NCBI RefSeq assembly: GCF_000003815.2
Contig: NC_049990.1
Span: 8,346,758-8,410,757 of the forward strand
Origin: Branchiostoma floridae
Lineage: Eukaryota > Chordata > Leptocardii > Amphioxiformes > Branchiostomatidae
Direction: 5' to 3'
DNA: 64,000 nucleotides
The notes under the pieces are model-generated. The model saw only the letters and a list, made by a program, of their open reading frames with translations, was not told where the DNA came from and ran no database searches. Both the position numbers and the translations under genes were made by a program. Below are positions 1 through 13,805 of the stretch, piece by piece. The stretch's first letter is position 1. Each line of letters begins with the position of its first letter.

Positions 1-334
1 GGCTCTCATTTTGACATGCAGAGTGGTGGTTTACAATCTACTCTCCTAGCAAGGACTGGAACCACATCAAGTATCATGAAATGATGGTCAAAACACCAGG
101 ATTTGAACCCTGACCTTGAGTTCTAGAGGTTGAATAATGTAGACATCTTCTGTCACTCATCCTCCGATACCAATTTTTAAATGTTACTTCTCTGATAACA
201 AGACTAAGGTAAAGCTTTTCCCCATAGCCTTTTTGAGGCCATAGGGGCAGTGTGTTACCATTCATTGTGTCTAAGGCATGGAAGATGACACTGTGTCATT
301 GGATGGCAAAGCCTAGCAATCTCCATCCACTGCT

Positions 335-530
335 TTTTAATTATATAACTCCCCAACCGAAGTCAGGTACCCATTTTTACATCTGAGTGGAGTGAGGAAA
401 GTGGTGTAAAGTGCCTCTTCCCGGGGGCACAAGATAGTTATCACAACAGGATTCAAACCCAGGACTTCTGCGTTCTGGTCCAACCACCGTGCAGTTACTC
501 CAGACGACCCCACGCCAAGGACCATCCTGC
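335..530 (-). repeat. tRNA-derived SINE copy, minus orientation
   Basis: Read on the minus strand, this stretch has a tRNA-like head (A-box-like segment near 510-525, B-box-like GGTTTGAATCC near 450-460). It is followed by a tail that includes ATGGGTACCTGACTTCGG and ends near 340. A second copy with the same order of blocks lies at 60930-61092, which supports a dispersed family rather than a tRNA gene. The assignment to an amphioxus-type SINE is from memory of such tails. Confidence 0.6.
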
Positions 531-3500
531 TGGATGACAAAGGTTAGCAATAAAGCGGAGACCAGATCTGGCACCCGTGGGTAGACTGATGGGCTTCTGC
601 GGCCAATTTGAAAGGTGAAAAATCGAGAGCTCAGGTGCCCTGTCACAACCAATGGCTGAGCAGGATATCCTAGTGGGACCGCATCGCACCGGAGGAGCAA
701 TTCAGATAACAAATTCCATAACCTAACCATCACAAGCCGGCCTGATCTTATCGCGGAAAATTAGAGATAGTTGGGAAGTCGGTGTCCCTATCATAGAGTT
801 TTAATTACCATGGACGAGCACGAGATAAACGGGTGGGATTTGCATAACTGCTGATCCATCAGTACCACGGCTAGACCTGATTGACAGCTGTGTGGGACAA
901 CACTTTCCAAATTGCATCCGTGGACACCCCCCTTGCCTTGGTCTGATAAACCAAGAAGCCAAGAGTAGATCACAATCAGCAAAAGTCAATGGCAATTATG
1001 TGCAGCTCAACTGTTCAATAATGGCATCTCCCTACAGTAATTGCAACCCCCAGCCTAACGCATGTCCAGCATGGTCATTATGCAGGAGAAAAACTCAGGC
1101 CAGACAGCTGGAGAGGGATTTTTTATCATCCTCTATAGCCCACTCTTATCTCCAACCAGATCTCCTACCCTTTAATTGTAGCTGTTAGCACAATGCGGGG
1201 GAAATTCACCCTGTCCAACATCCATACATCAGGGGTGACCCAATAGGCATATGTCTCGTCGGCTCGATATTTTCGATCTGAACGAGCCACAAACAGTGCC
1301 ACCAGCAGAGTACAAAGCACTCATGGCTTCCTTTAGTACTTGAAGGTCTTATCGTTGTGGTTATGTGAAATCTCCTGGCCTTAACAGGGGATACCGCTCA
1401 AAACAACATCCAAACGCTGGTGTGTTACGCACGATTTGAGGGCATGGAGTAAAAGCTACGATGGTCGATGCAGCGGCCTCAGGACAACTAGACCTACCCT
1501 GGAAAGCCTATGACGCCAGGATTTTGTAAAGTAATGATGAAAATTGATTTGGGTAAAAGCATAAGATGGGAAGTACCACATCTTATTGGACTTGTGCCGT
1601 GTCGGACACGACTTTCTCTCATGTACCAGGAACATGAATATTGATCTTTGCCGCCCATTGGTTTTGACGAGACACCGGGGAGCGATATCGGAAAGACGAG
1701 AAGTCCCCTTCCATTCATGTCATTATGTGAAGATTCATGGAAACACGTGAAGTCCTTTGTTTTCCCTTCTTGGGAAATAACTGAGCTCAATAGATAAGAC
1801 GTCGTCATTACTCGTGACTTCCTTTGTGTTTTCTTACAAGGTGGAGGATGTAATGTGACACCTGACAACTCAGGTGTGCTTCAAATTATACTAATTGTAC
1901 GAGTGAGACCGATCGGATGCAAAACGGTGTGAAATAATTATGCTTTAAGTACGTAAACATTAACGAAGGCTAAACCGAATGAAGAGCCACATGTGCACAC
2001 TCTAACCTGATTAGAGAAGTTATACTTAATTATAACATTGATTCAGCACAAAGACTGATAGCTGTCAATCCATATTATGATTCACGCCCGTTATCTCCAG
2101 CTTTTCCGTGTAATAAGAACAAATACTCAGCCACCATTAATTATTGACATAATATGATTGACATTCATTTATAATAGATGTTGGCTGGGCGAGCGCTCAC
2201 AGCAGGATGCTGGCTAACGACCTATGACATGCTCCAGCCCTCTTCTGTGAAGGCGCCACTGCATATATGCAGCCTGCAGTGCTTTGAGAAACCTCTTAGC
2301 TTTGTTGTTGAAAGGTTCAACCTGTCTTGGCTATGTGTCCTGCTTATTTTATCAGGAGCAAATGCAGAAACACCCTGAGCAACATCAACAATGCAACATT
2401 TGTAGCAATCTAAATAATTCTGTATCATTTTTTCATTCAATGCAAAAATCATTTCTTGTTGCAAGAAATATTTTCTGCACCTCCTCTCAGCATTATGTCA
2501 ATAGTTTCATGCAGATGCTTGCAGTAAATATCAACTCATACAAATTAAACATAGTCAGTTTGAATACACAACAATTCAACAGTCAAAACATCCTTGAGTC
2601 AGGAATGTGCGACTACAAAACTGTAAACATAACTACAAATGTATCTCTACACTGTAATTGTTTTCTACACAGAACAATATAACAACATACATCATGATGA
2701 TAAAAATGTAGCACGTACAAAACATACATGTACTAGTATAAGCTTAGCTCAAAAATGGGAATGCTGCAGAATATCTCTAGAAAATGACCATGATTTGATT
2801 ATAACTGTCTTCGAAGCGTCTGCTTATCAAATGGTTGAAAGTTTTAAGGATAAAAAGAATGAATGAATGAATGAATGAAGTCTCTACTTACAGCATGGCA
2901 GAATTCATGGGCTTGGCATTCCTCTAGCATGGATAGATCCTGTAAAAGATGAACAAGGATATAAGGTAAAGGTAAAACAGTCAATTGCGGTGAGTCCTAC
3001 ACCACTCAGACATGAAGAAGGGTAAACATCATTGATTAGAAGAAAAGCACCAACACTATAGACATCTGAGCATACACAAACTTAACAGCCATTATCATAA
3101 ACCTAGTAGAACTTTAATAAAACTGGACATTGGACTTCACATTTGTCTGGAAAACCTCACAAATGATTGTCAATACTTAATGAAGATGAACAGTACTTGC
3201 TGTAAGTTTTGACAAACTGTTATTTGTGGCCGTAGATACAAATGTAATCATGTGCCTTGTCTCTTAACCGCAAGGGAAATCATTGGGGAAAGAGGAGCCA
3301 AAGTCATGACCTGTGAAGACAAATATTGAATGACGAATCGTCAGGAAAGTCGAGTTCAATATGTTTGGTCTCATAGTTTTACGAGGGTATAACTGGAAAT
3401 AAAGTGGACGACCCAATAGAATGACCTGGTCGTGAAATCCAACTTTTCCCCAGGATGCCAGGTAGTAAATTTCATGAATTGAGGGACGGAATCTTATTGC

Positions 3501-5912
3501 AGACACAGTTTTTCCCAGTATTTTTTCTGTGATCCGAGAAAGGAGGAAACCAGCAGTCTTTGTGTTATATGTAAATTTCAGATTGACAAGCAAAAACAGA
3601 ACAAAACCTTTACAGTTCCAAATTCAAAATTGATGGTTATTGCAGTTTTATACAAATTTATGGCAATCATCCACAAAATCCTACTAGAGTAATAAAGAAT
3701 ACTTTGAAAATTGAAATTGATATGAAGTGGAACGAGAAAAAAGTCTCTGACTGGCCCCCCCTCCTATTCCTTTAAATGGTATGATCCACATCATTTTCCA
3801 TACTCTCTTCGTGACACAGTTGCCATTTTCTTCTAGACACCAAGAGATGGGAGTGGATCGATTACAATTGGATCCTGGTAATAAAAGGCCACTTTGCCAA
3901 ACCAAGTCAGCAATAATTGATAGACTTGTTTTCTCGACCATCAAAAAATCATGACCCGGTACCTGGGGAGCCGTCCTTAAGCGGACGAGTCGCTTGGGCC
4001 ACTTAAAGACCTCTAACTTTTGTCTGAGTCAATTTAAGAATTGGGTGTCATTCTACTTAGTTTATAGGAGCTTCCATACTCCCTTTACAAACTGGGAAAA
4101 ACTCCATTTTGGTATTTTTATTTTCTGTCATTTTCATCCTAGATTGTTGCCCAGCTCAGTGATTGACAAGGCTTTGCAGTGGGGCCCTACATTACACAAA
4201 TGAAATAAAACAATGAAACGAGTGAAAACAATAACAATAATCATAAAAAATAAATAATACTAATGCTAACAATAGTGATACAAATCATAGTTTAGTCCGT
4301 TCCATCTTCAATCTGAACAGGTATGCAAATTAGAGATGAATTGAAGGTCAGAATCTTCAGACTGTCCATGAGTAAAGAGTATGGGAGAATGATCCTCAGA
4401 CTAAATCAAGTTTTCTCTCAATTTTTAATCTTTTTTCTTTGTAAATAAAGCTCACTGAGCTGTGTAAGGTGTGCCATCAACCAAAAGAGTATGTCTGGAC
4501 CACAGATTTATCAAAATTCATTAATTTCAAGGGTAATTGAACTTTAGTTGTCAGGGATATGAACTTTTTGTCCAGTACATTAATTTTCTCTGATACACAG
4601 GCCTACACCAATTTACATGATAATTTTAAACATCTCATTTCAGTAAGTGTTACTCACGAATACCGTATTCCTGTTTAAGGTATTCACTTTTAACATCCAG
4701 CAAACAAGGACAAGATTCAGATTAGTTCAACTGCACTGGAATTCAGGACAAAGAATCACTGTTTATAGAACACTGTAATGAAATTCATAAAGACAATTTT
4801 ATGTGTACTTTGGGGGTTTAATTCAGCAGGGACCCATAAACTGCTCATGAACAAAAAAATGAGTTATGTACCGTGGAAAAGGGAGATTTAAAGATAAGAC
4901 ATATCTTTGTTCAAATAATGTATGTTTACAGAGAAATCATTCATTTTCACACTGAAACTTCTTTTGTCATGGTAAAGTCACTAGCAAACACTAATCAAAC
5001 TTATCATGCATACTTCCTTGTCAATTTCAAAACATAATTATTGGAAAATGGACAGCAGTTATGCAAAATCTTCATGTTTATCTTCACTAGATATAGATTG
5101 TTAGCAATTTCAGCATTGTGACTGGATATCTCATATACTGGACAAAAATCTTTCATACAACTTTGCCATGTGGAACATTCCTTAATTACACCACTGGGAA
5201 ATGCTGAAACTATAAGCATTGTTGTAGGACTGGGAATATGAAACCTCGGAATTATACATTATATGCTGATTATCACATACCATTTGGGAGTCGCATGCAT
5301 TTGGTTTTCACCCAAAGTTATTACAACTTCGCCTCTTTGCATATATATACATGTATATCCCTGGATGCACAATGCTACCTTGAACGGTTTGCTCACAGTT
5401 AGACTTAGAGAAGGCGATTTTTTCAAAGGAAAACTCATTTCTTTAGCCCCAAATTCAGAAATCTAAAAATTAGACATCAGCTTTGTAAGGCTGGAGAATG
5501 TGATACCTACTTTTGAAGAATGAAGGGAAGATGGCACCTACTATTACTATAGGAGATTTATCACATTCCTTATGAGCATATAGGAGAAGATTTAAACTCG
5601 AACTTGACTGGGAAGGAAATCAGAATTACACGCCAGGTCAGGGGGAGGAGAGAGCTATTACTTTGTACATGCTGTGGTAGGGTTGCCCCAGGACAAATCC
5701 ATTAGAAAGCCAATTTCAATTCTAGTGTTATGTGAATCATAATCATTTATCAATTTTAAAAATCTGTCACGGGATACAGTTTGAAATATGATGCTGACAG
5801 CCCAACCAAGCCAGGTTAATGGTACATTTAAGAAGGTTCTGTCTAGATTAGTTAGTTCCGTTGAAATGTAATATTATCAATATCGTCTGTAGTTGACCTA
5901 GTCCTCTGGGGT

Positions 5913-6030
5913 GAGGCTAGGAATACCAATCACAATATATATTCTAAACCAGCTCTTTCACAAACTTCATTTTTCAGTCTGTTAAAAGAACTGCTGTAGA
6001 ATATATATTGTGATTGGCATTCCTAGCCTC
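5913..6030. repeat. 118-bp inverted-repeat hairpin
   Basis: The left arm 5913-5946 begins GAGGCTAGGAATACC and the right arm 5997-6030 is its reverse complement with one mismatch. Pairing continues less perfectly toward the centre (CAGCTCTTT against AAAGAACTG). The loop is about 35 bases. This is either a small foldback or MITE-type element or a hairpin-forming transcript; no target-site duplication is obvious. Confidence 0.7.
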
Positions 6031-9000
6031 CTTTGCAGACTTTTAGGAGTCAAGTATTTATACGAGGGGGGGGGATAAGAGAATCCTTTAGCCCATGACG
6101 AACATCAAAAAAGCTACACACATGCACTCCTAGAACTAGTAGAAGTCCTGAGAAGGAGGCTTGGTATTCTAAGCTTTTCATACATCATCTGTACATCTTT
6201 TTGCAAGAAAATAAATGGTTCCATTGACAGGATTTTATTTATTATCATGTCCTTTTGTCACAAAAACACACTCATCACCAAACACAGGACACCACGAACA
6301 AAAGATTGTCCCAAAAATGTCAACAACGGAGAAGACCAGCTGCAACAACTCCTATCTCCATGGAAACTCAGTTTACTTTTCCCCTTATTCCGGCTCTGCA
6401 TATGAATGGCGTTCTCTTCGCAAACTTGGACATAATGCTCACTTTTAATAAAATGCAAATGTATGGATGTCGGGACCTTTGATACTTTTATAAGGAGTCA
6501 GCTATTTGCCACAAGTCTACTTTCTTCTTGTCTCTCCTTATTTTGCTAAGGAGCTGTCTTATAATCCTGTATTGTACTAACTACAAGCACTTCTTCCATA
6601 TTGTTCCATCTTGCGTACATTTGGACAAGACAAAAAAGCTCGTTTGTCACCCTCTGTTCCCGCAAAATCTGAATTTCATGTCGCTTTTAATCCCATCACA
6701 CATGGGGAAAAAGGATTACAGTCGGAGATGGGTTTAAACCTGTGGAGGTAATGGCCTGCATGTCACTGCCAGCTGATCCTCCACCTTCTGATTTCCATAT
6801 CTAATACACCACGACCGAACCAACACCCCCATAATTAGTGTATAATGCAAGAGCTCCTTTAACACCCTCTTCTGCCAAGACCCTTCCTTTAAGGGCCACC
6901 AACCCTGTTTGGTGCTTAGCTTAACAAAGGAAATGGGCTTGGCACGGTTAAGGGCTTCGGTGACCACAGAACAATGACACATACAGCTTGTCAGTGTATG
7001 CGACGGTTGGCTTGTTTGTTTGTCATTGGGACACAGGGAGCGGTGAATATTCTGTCTCTCTATATTCATCAGCGAGAGGCGAGGAAAGGGCAAGTGGATA
7101 TTTGCTAGTGGTAATAAAAGTGGCATTCATCATCGCAGCTTTGCACAGCAGCTAGCAAGGGCCGAATCCATCATTAGCTTTGCTGTTTTTAGGCCAAGGA
7201 CCTTTCATGGAACACACTGTACGTGGGGAGGGGGGCCGTCAACCGAACGTGCGGCGAGGAAATTCAAAACTAGGATCACACAAAGGGAAATTTCACAGTC
7301 TGAACTTGAACTGTGGTGCCGTCCCCTCGTGGGAGCAGTGCGGGCTAATTGGCATTCAACTTGCGTGCGAAGGAGAATGAATGAAAGCGGCTAACGTTTC
7401 AGAACCGAGAACATCCTTAAAAGCGCGCTACGATCTGTTTTTGATTCCGAAGGAAAATGTTTACGCCACAACCTCCATTCGCGGTAATGGCTGATTAACA
7501 GCGAAACAAACTGTTTTTTCTGCCAACCTTGCGGGGTGTAACGGATATCCAAAGGGGAATTAGAGCTTCCTGTGGCCCTATAGTTGGTGGTAGTAGCATT
7601 GTATTACAGTCTGTGTTGCAAGTACAATGCCTAAACATAACTTTCAAACTGCCAGTATCCCCACACAAAGAACTGACATGAATGTCCCTCTTATTTAGGA
7701 CACATGCCAACATTATCTCTCCTAAGGGAGTGCTTGTCTACAAGAAACAAGTTCACTACCAACAATGGTTTGGCTATCCGTTTCACATATATTATCATGG
7801 GAGTAAAACATTTCCTGTAGTGGAACATTTTGGGGAGCATGATTCCTTTAAATAGTAAGCTTTGAGAATAGCCCAAAGGAATGAAAAGTGTGTCAGCTTG
7901 ACAAAACAGTAGTGCTAAAAAAGAATCTGTTCTTGTGGGATTTGAGGTCCCATATTACCGTCAAAGAATACCCTTGCACGCGATCTGGAATCCTTTGCAA
8001 TCTTGTGGTTTTGTAAGCCGTCCAAAGAATTTGGTAATACTCTCTGTATGTTTGGTCCACAGGGTGCGAATAACAACAGTTATATTGGAAAGGTCCTGGC
8101 ATGAAGGCTGGCAAATTAGGTTGCGTGAGGCCTGCATATTGATACATGTCTCACACTAAGCAGTAGGGAGGAAAAAATCAATGCTAAGTCAATAGCGCTG
8201 TCATCGAGAGACATTGCTATCCAGCCATGAATAAAAATGACCACCACAATGTTAAATGGAAGTGGACAAACTTTTCCACAAGAAGAAAGGACATCACAAC
8301 GCCTCAACTCTCCCGTACTCGCATCATGTATTATTGATAGAAAAAGGGAGGCACTTATTTTTATCATGGGTAAATTTTACTTAATCTTGCTGAGCAATTC
8401 TATGACATGCTAATCCAGTTCCATACTGTTAATGTGTCTCCCTCTTGCCTTTCCCTCAATTTTTGTTTACACAACAATGGCACAGTCTACACTGGGGAAT
8501 GGTCCTACTCAAACTTATCAGAAAAGTCAACAAACACTACAAGGCTTCAGAGATAAGGCAAAGCTACCTATGATGCTAATGAATTGTAGGACTTCCAATT
8601 CAGTCAAAATACCTGTTTTTTTTCCTTTCCACAACTCTTGCCTGCATGGAATTGATGAATTCTGTTATTTGAAAATTAATAGCATTTTTGGAAACAATTT
8701 GAATATCTAAATGCACAATCTCCAAGGCATTGAAAACTCATATGAAAAATTGATGTCCAAAGTTGGTAAAGGATGGCCCCGTGACATTTAAAGATTGTGA
8801 CGGGACGTTTCGTGCAATTCCACTCTCATAACCACCAGTGAAGCCATGATGCTAAGTTTTATTGCTTGATGGGAATTAATCATGTACAAATGTATTTGAA
8901 TCATTGTGAGCATGTTATTGAAGTGATCTCGATCTCATGAATATAGAACAAAGCATACTAGTACATGTGGGTCTGCATACTCTTTTCTGTAAGGCGTACA

Positions 9001-11337
9001 CAGCCTATCTAGTTTTCCCGTAATTCGTGGGGAAAGCTGCCTTACATATTCACAAAAATCGTAATGAGGTGACCAAATATTGCGTAATTGCCTTCCTTGA
9101 TTTTATTTAGCATAATGTGTAGGGTGTTCTTAATTCAGCATAAAGCAATGTCGGGACCCCCCTCCCTCCCATGCAAACCCTCATACACGTCGTACCATTG
9201 TGACACTTAAGAGTATATGTGTGTAAAGATCATCCTTCATATATGGCCTCCTTCGGTCAATATTGACCATGGTAAAATCCTAATCGATATCAGCCTTACA
9301 GCGTCGGCTGTGGCAAAACAGTCCTATACGAGAATGACAGTCTCTGCCACATGCCACATATATAAGCTGAGTCAGGTCTGTTGCAGAGTTCTTTTCGCAG
9401 GACCCGCTTTCTAAGATCATCCTAATATTGTATTTTAGATTTTACTGCAATACAGTCAAGACCAATATAACAGGAGACAGGCATATTCTGTGCAAGATTG
9501 TGGGTTCTAAAGCATCTGCATTTAACTGTTTGTGGTTTATACAACAGAAAGTGGGACAAATCCCTCTCCTGTCTTTCCTATAGGAAGATACAAATCTAAG
9601 GATGACATTATGTATTTACCTATGTCATGTCTTCAATTGAACAAAGTTGGTTTTAGGTACGGGTTGTCTAAATGTTGACAGGAAGATAGAACATGTCACC
9701 CTTTTACAACAAATGAACAAACATGTAGGTAGCCCAATCTCCCCAATTGGTTTGTTTTGACTTCGGTCCACTTATAACAATACTAGGTTGGCTGACGAGT
9801 TAAACAACCTGCTGATGTTCTTGTATGAACATGTGTTTGCCTCGAGTCAGTCACCAGAAATAGTGGTGACAACAGAAAGAACACACAACTCATGACAGCA
9901 AAATTACATCATCACAGTAAAACCCTTTCTTCATATCAAAACAGAAAGAATACATGAAAACAAGAAAATAGGAACTGAATACAGGCACAAGATGCACCTG
10001 TATTTTAATTCAATTCAAATTCAGACCCCCCACGTGCATTACATTTCCTCCAGTCTTTTAACTTTTTGTCTTTCTGGAACAGTCCATCTTCAAGCAGATG
10101 TTCGAAGGCAAAATTGACATCTTGACACAGAAGCCTTCCACAAGCCAAAAAACTGTTATTTTTTTCTGAAGAAAAACATTCAACGCTTTAATCAAAATGT
10201 GCATTTCTTATTGTTCGTCCCATTACAGCGGGGGACTGGGGTTCTTTTCAGCTAGCAGACGTTCCTTTACAATGGCAAATGGGCTGACAAAAGGCGCATT
10301 GTGGACCCTGTTATTAAACCCCAGAGAATAAGACCCAACTACTTTTGGTGTATCTTAATTTCATACCTGTCCTAGATATCATTCATTTTACTCACAACTT
10401 AGTCAAAATTTTCCAATATTGTAAAGAAATGTGGTAAAGTTGGATTAAAAACTCAGACAGTAACACTGGGGTTGATACAAAGGGTTGGAAAACGGACGAC
10501 AGATTGCACCATTGCAATGCTGATTAGGTTTTTGACCGGTGTCAAACATTTCGAATACAAATTGTTCTTTGTGATGAATGAGTTATTGGGGAATGGATGT
10601 TTTCTCCAAGGACTTTTCCACATGAGAAATATTATGGAAAAAATGGTTTTAGAAATGGCCAGTGGAAAAGTTGGTGGAGTCTGACATTACAGGGAAAAGT
10701 TTCTATTTCATCAATTTCCAAGCAAATGTGGGATTAAAAGCAGTCACGGTTTTGTAAGCAAATTTTTGCTACATTTAGTTCGTCTTAATACACCTGTTTA
10801 ACTCTTCCCCATCTCCCCGGCACTATTTTGTTACAACAACTTGAACAAGCACTTGTTTGGTATCTTGGAGACGACATCTCTGTGCCTTTGTACCTAGAAC
10901 TCTGTCGTTTCTTTAAGACTTGAAGATTACTGTGTCTTAAGACACATATGGGATTGGAACCGGAAAACATATCTTGACCGAGTTGGGAAGTGGGGAAACC
11001 ACAAGATAAGCCCAGCATATAATCCATCGATTCACAACGTCACAGCAGACGACAAAACCACCGGGTGACTCCTACCGCCTGTGGCAGTGAAAGTGCTCGG
11101 ACCCCCGTGGTAGGCTCCCCGATGTCCTACCTGCAGTGGAATTTTGCCAACACACGGCGGGGTCCCCGTATAACATCCTAACCACATTACATCAACAGTT
11201 CACTCTCCCAAACATCTCGTTAAAACCTTTACAGCCACGATCTTTAGTCCGACCACCGCCATGTGCTACTCGGGCTGTCACAGGCATTCAAACTGAACCG
11301 ACCGGTCCATGTTGGAATATACGGGATCGCTACTCAC

Positions 11338-11460
11338 GTGCAAAGACAGGCATTTGGAAGCGCATCGCGCCCGGACGAAGGCCGGCGATAACTCCTGTCC
11401 ACCCCCGGTAGCAAGCTGAAGGAGGACCCCGAGCAGCACCCCTGTCCCGATCCGCGGCAT
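11338..11460 (-). CDS. ANOS1: Anosmin-1-like protein, first coding exon (partial gene)
   Basis: Reading from the ATG at 11460, this exon encodes 41 residues. A hydrophobic signal-peptide-like start (GVLLGVLLQLATGGG) is followed by FVRARCASKCLSLH. That last block matches the start of the mature cysteine-rich region of human anosmin-1 (VQRARCASRCLSLQ, from memory). The exon ends in phase 0 at a GTGAGT donor (11337-11332). Anosmin is a secreted extracellular-matrix glycoprotein with a cysteine-rich box, a WAP domain and fibronectin III repeats; it acts in neuronal migration and FGF signalling. Only the first exon is in view: the rest must lie to the left, beyond a long intron. The call rests on a short match, so another secreted cysteine-rich protein remains possible. 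The exon sits in a GC-rich island. Confidence 0.62.
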
Positions 11461-11640
11461 GATGAGGAGACGGACGGAGGGGGAGGGCGACGCCGGCGGT
11501 GGGAGAGTGCTAGCAGCCGGCCGGAGAGACGGGGAGACCCGCTGGTGGTGAAACCGATCGCTTCAAAACAACCCGGCCTTCTGATTGGTCCACAGATAGA
11601 GGGGGCGTGGCTTTTTGTCCCATACACCTATCGACTTACC
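11461..11640 (-). promoter_or_regulatory. GC-rich promoter region of the anosmin-like gene
   Basis: The 180 bases upstream of the ATG are CpG-rich. Read on the minus strand they contain a CCAAT box within GGACCAATCAG (pentamer at 11584-11588) and a GC/CACCC-type box (CCACGCCCCC, 11601-11610). No clear TATA box was seen. The transcription start is not determined. Confidence 0.45.
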
Positions 11641-13616
11641 AAGCCAAGCTTTAATGTTTTCACAGGTAAAACAAATCTAAACCCATCTAACTCTTTCAAC
11701 ATTTCTTCATTTTCCCTCTAGTCACGTTTTTAAAGGCTTTGCAGCACAGTAATATCGCCCATGTTTGCCTTTTTTCCATTGGAGGAAACGGCTATTGACT
11801 GTCATTGATTGTCATTGATAGGCGCTTGGCGTAGACGCTGTCTGCCTTCGGCACTTTGTGGTGCAAGTTTTGCTCGTAAACAACTTAGCTGAAAGAAGAG
11901 AGAGGGTCGTTTTACGTAAGGGATAGCCGCTGCTATTCAGCTGACGGTTAAAGGGACGGCACGGTTTGAACACGAAAACATGTGGGCGACCCAACATCGT
12001 GTAGGAAAATGCCAAGGGCAATGAACGTTTCCACAGACAAGCGGATGAACATGAGAACGAATTCATCAGTGTCAATTCTGATGGCTATCGCGACCTTTTG
12101 CTTGATTGGGGGCAATAGGCACCTTGGTGGGACTTAATGAAAAGTAGAGAGGATCAGAGTCAGAAGGTGTAGGACAAAAGTGAAGTAGTTTTTGAAAGCG
12201 TTTGTTTTCTGCGTAGTTACCACAACTTCGTAACATCGATAGCCTGGGTACCATTCTCCGCGGTCGGCTTTGGGGACCTTTACCCGGCACCGGCCTGCTT
12301 CTGTCAGCCTGTCTGATTAGCTGCCCTTTGAGATTTCGCCTATAGAGCTTGTAGCCGGCCTTTTTGAGTTTACCCCTCCCGTGACTAAAGTAATCTAACC
12401 CCGTAAGAACTCCCCCGGCCTGTACCAATCAACTGTACGGGCGGTCACCTCTACACCGCCGAGCGCCTCGATGGTATGGTTCCCAGGCTATAACATCGAC
12501 TGCCCAGCCTCGGTATTAAATTTAAGAAGTCATGTTTTCTACAAAACTGAGAAAGAGACGGGGGGGGGGGGGGCGTTTCTTTTTCTGTTCCATTTAATTC
12601 TAAGCATTTTAAGTGTGTCGAAATAAAAGAATAAGGCAGCTGACATATTATGAATGCTTGTATTGTAAGAGTGTATGCGCGAAATTCGGTTTCTCCAGTG
12701 TAAAGATGAAATTTGACAGTAAAAGCATTGTTGGGTGCATTCTCGAGGGTAAAGAAAACACAGTGTGCAAGTAGTTTTGGAATATTCATCATCATAACAA
12801 GAGGAGAAAATATTCCTCAGATGTCTTTTCAGATCATCCGACAAACTTAGATTTCACATAGCAAGGCAGCACAGACAACCACTGCCGTGAAAAGAGCGTT
12901 GTTCTCCTTTGTACTGGAGTGCGTAAGTGCACCCTGTGTCCTTCTTTCTCTGCGCACCTTTGAGACCCAGTCTTCCAGAACGCACGAGGAACGGGTCTGG
13001 GTTCGTGGGGGACTTCCAGTGACAAATATGGCAACACTCCCCAGCAACGGGAGGGACGATCCAATGTATTTTCCATCGGGGCTTCGACAAGCCCTTTCAT
13101 GAACACTCAAGGAGCTACTTGAAACATAATCTGAACCGTGACTACCGCGATAATGTAGCTTCTTTGTACAAAAAAACGTCGTACTTTTTTGATAGTTTCT
13201 GGCAAGGTTGATGTGAGTGAACTTGCAACATTACCATGCCTTTGTATATCTCTCGAACAGTCCCCAAGAAAAGCTAAAGAAAAAACAGGCCCAAAGCGTT
13301 CCCCTTCTCAGGACTTGTTTGTCGGCCTCCCTCTGACCAATCAGAGCGCTGGAAAGGGGCAAGCCCGGACAAAAAACTCCGCTCGGAAGTCAGGTGGGCT
13401 GGAAAGAAAATACCTGGCCAGGTGGCGGCACCTTTGATCTAATAATTGTGCGGTGTGAAAACAGGGGCGGTCCAGTCATCACTTTTTGACATTTCTGCAC
13501 CTAACAGTGGAGTACTAGAATTACAGCCTGCTCCTGGATTGCCCTCTAGAACTTTCGAACTATCAGAACTTTCCTTTCGTTGTACGTTAAACCACGATAG
13601 AAAATCACGATACACT

Positions 13617-13805
13617 TGTCTCTACCAGACTGACTACGTTGGCAATTATAGGGAGAAAAGGTGCCAGGGGAGTTTTGCTACCTGAGGAGTTGGTCGGCCC
13701 GGAGGGGAAACATGAACCTAAGCGTCGACTGCCTCCTCTGGCCAATTTCCCGATTTTATTTTTCTACAATACTCGAACCCCCGTAGGAAGGCCTGGTGGA
13801 GGCTA
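13617..13805. mobile_element. MITE-like element with TAGCCTCYACCAGGC-type ends
   Basis: The left end reads GTCTCTACCAGACTGACTACG. The right end, read on the opposite strand, is TAGCCTCCACCAGGCCTTCC. The same terminus occurs at 20433-20469, and a close relative forms both ends of the element at 21138-21294. No convincing target-site duplication was seen for this copy. There is no coding capacity. Confidence 0.5.

Larger units (their letters stand above)
1..11337 (-). other. Probable first intron of the anosmin-like gene, no further exon recognised
   Basis: The donor site of the anosmin-like exon opens this region on the minus strand. I searched for the following cysteine-rich and WAP-type exons and found none, so the intron is either longer than 11.3 kb or the next exons are too diverged for me to see. 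The stretch is AT-rich and contains SINE-like sequence at the far left, an inverted-repeat hairpin at 5913-6030 and a short GAAT microsatellite at 2858-2880. The listed open frames here are short and unlike any protein I know. Confidence 0.4.

Noticed and set aside
80-130. Possible tRNA gene (GGTTCAAATCC on the minus strand)
   Set aside because: A B-box-like element is present but no cloverleaf could be built; more likely a SINE remnant.
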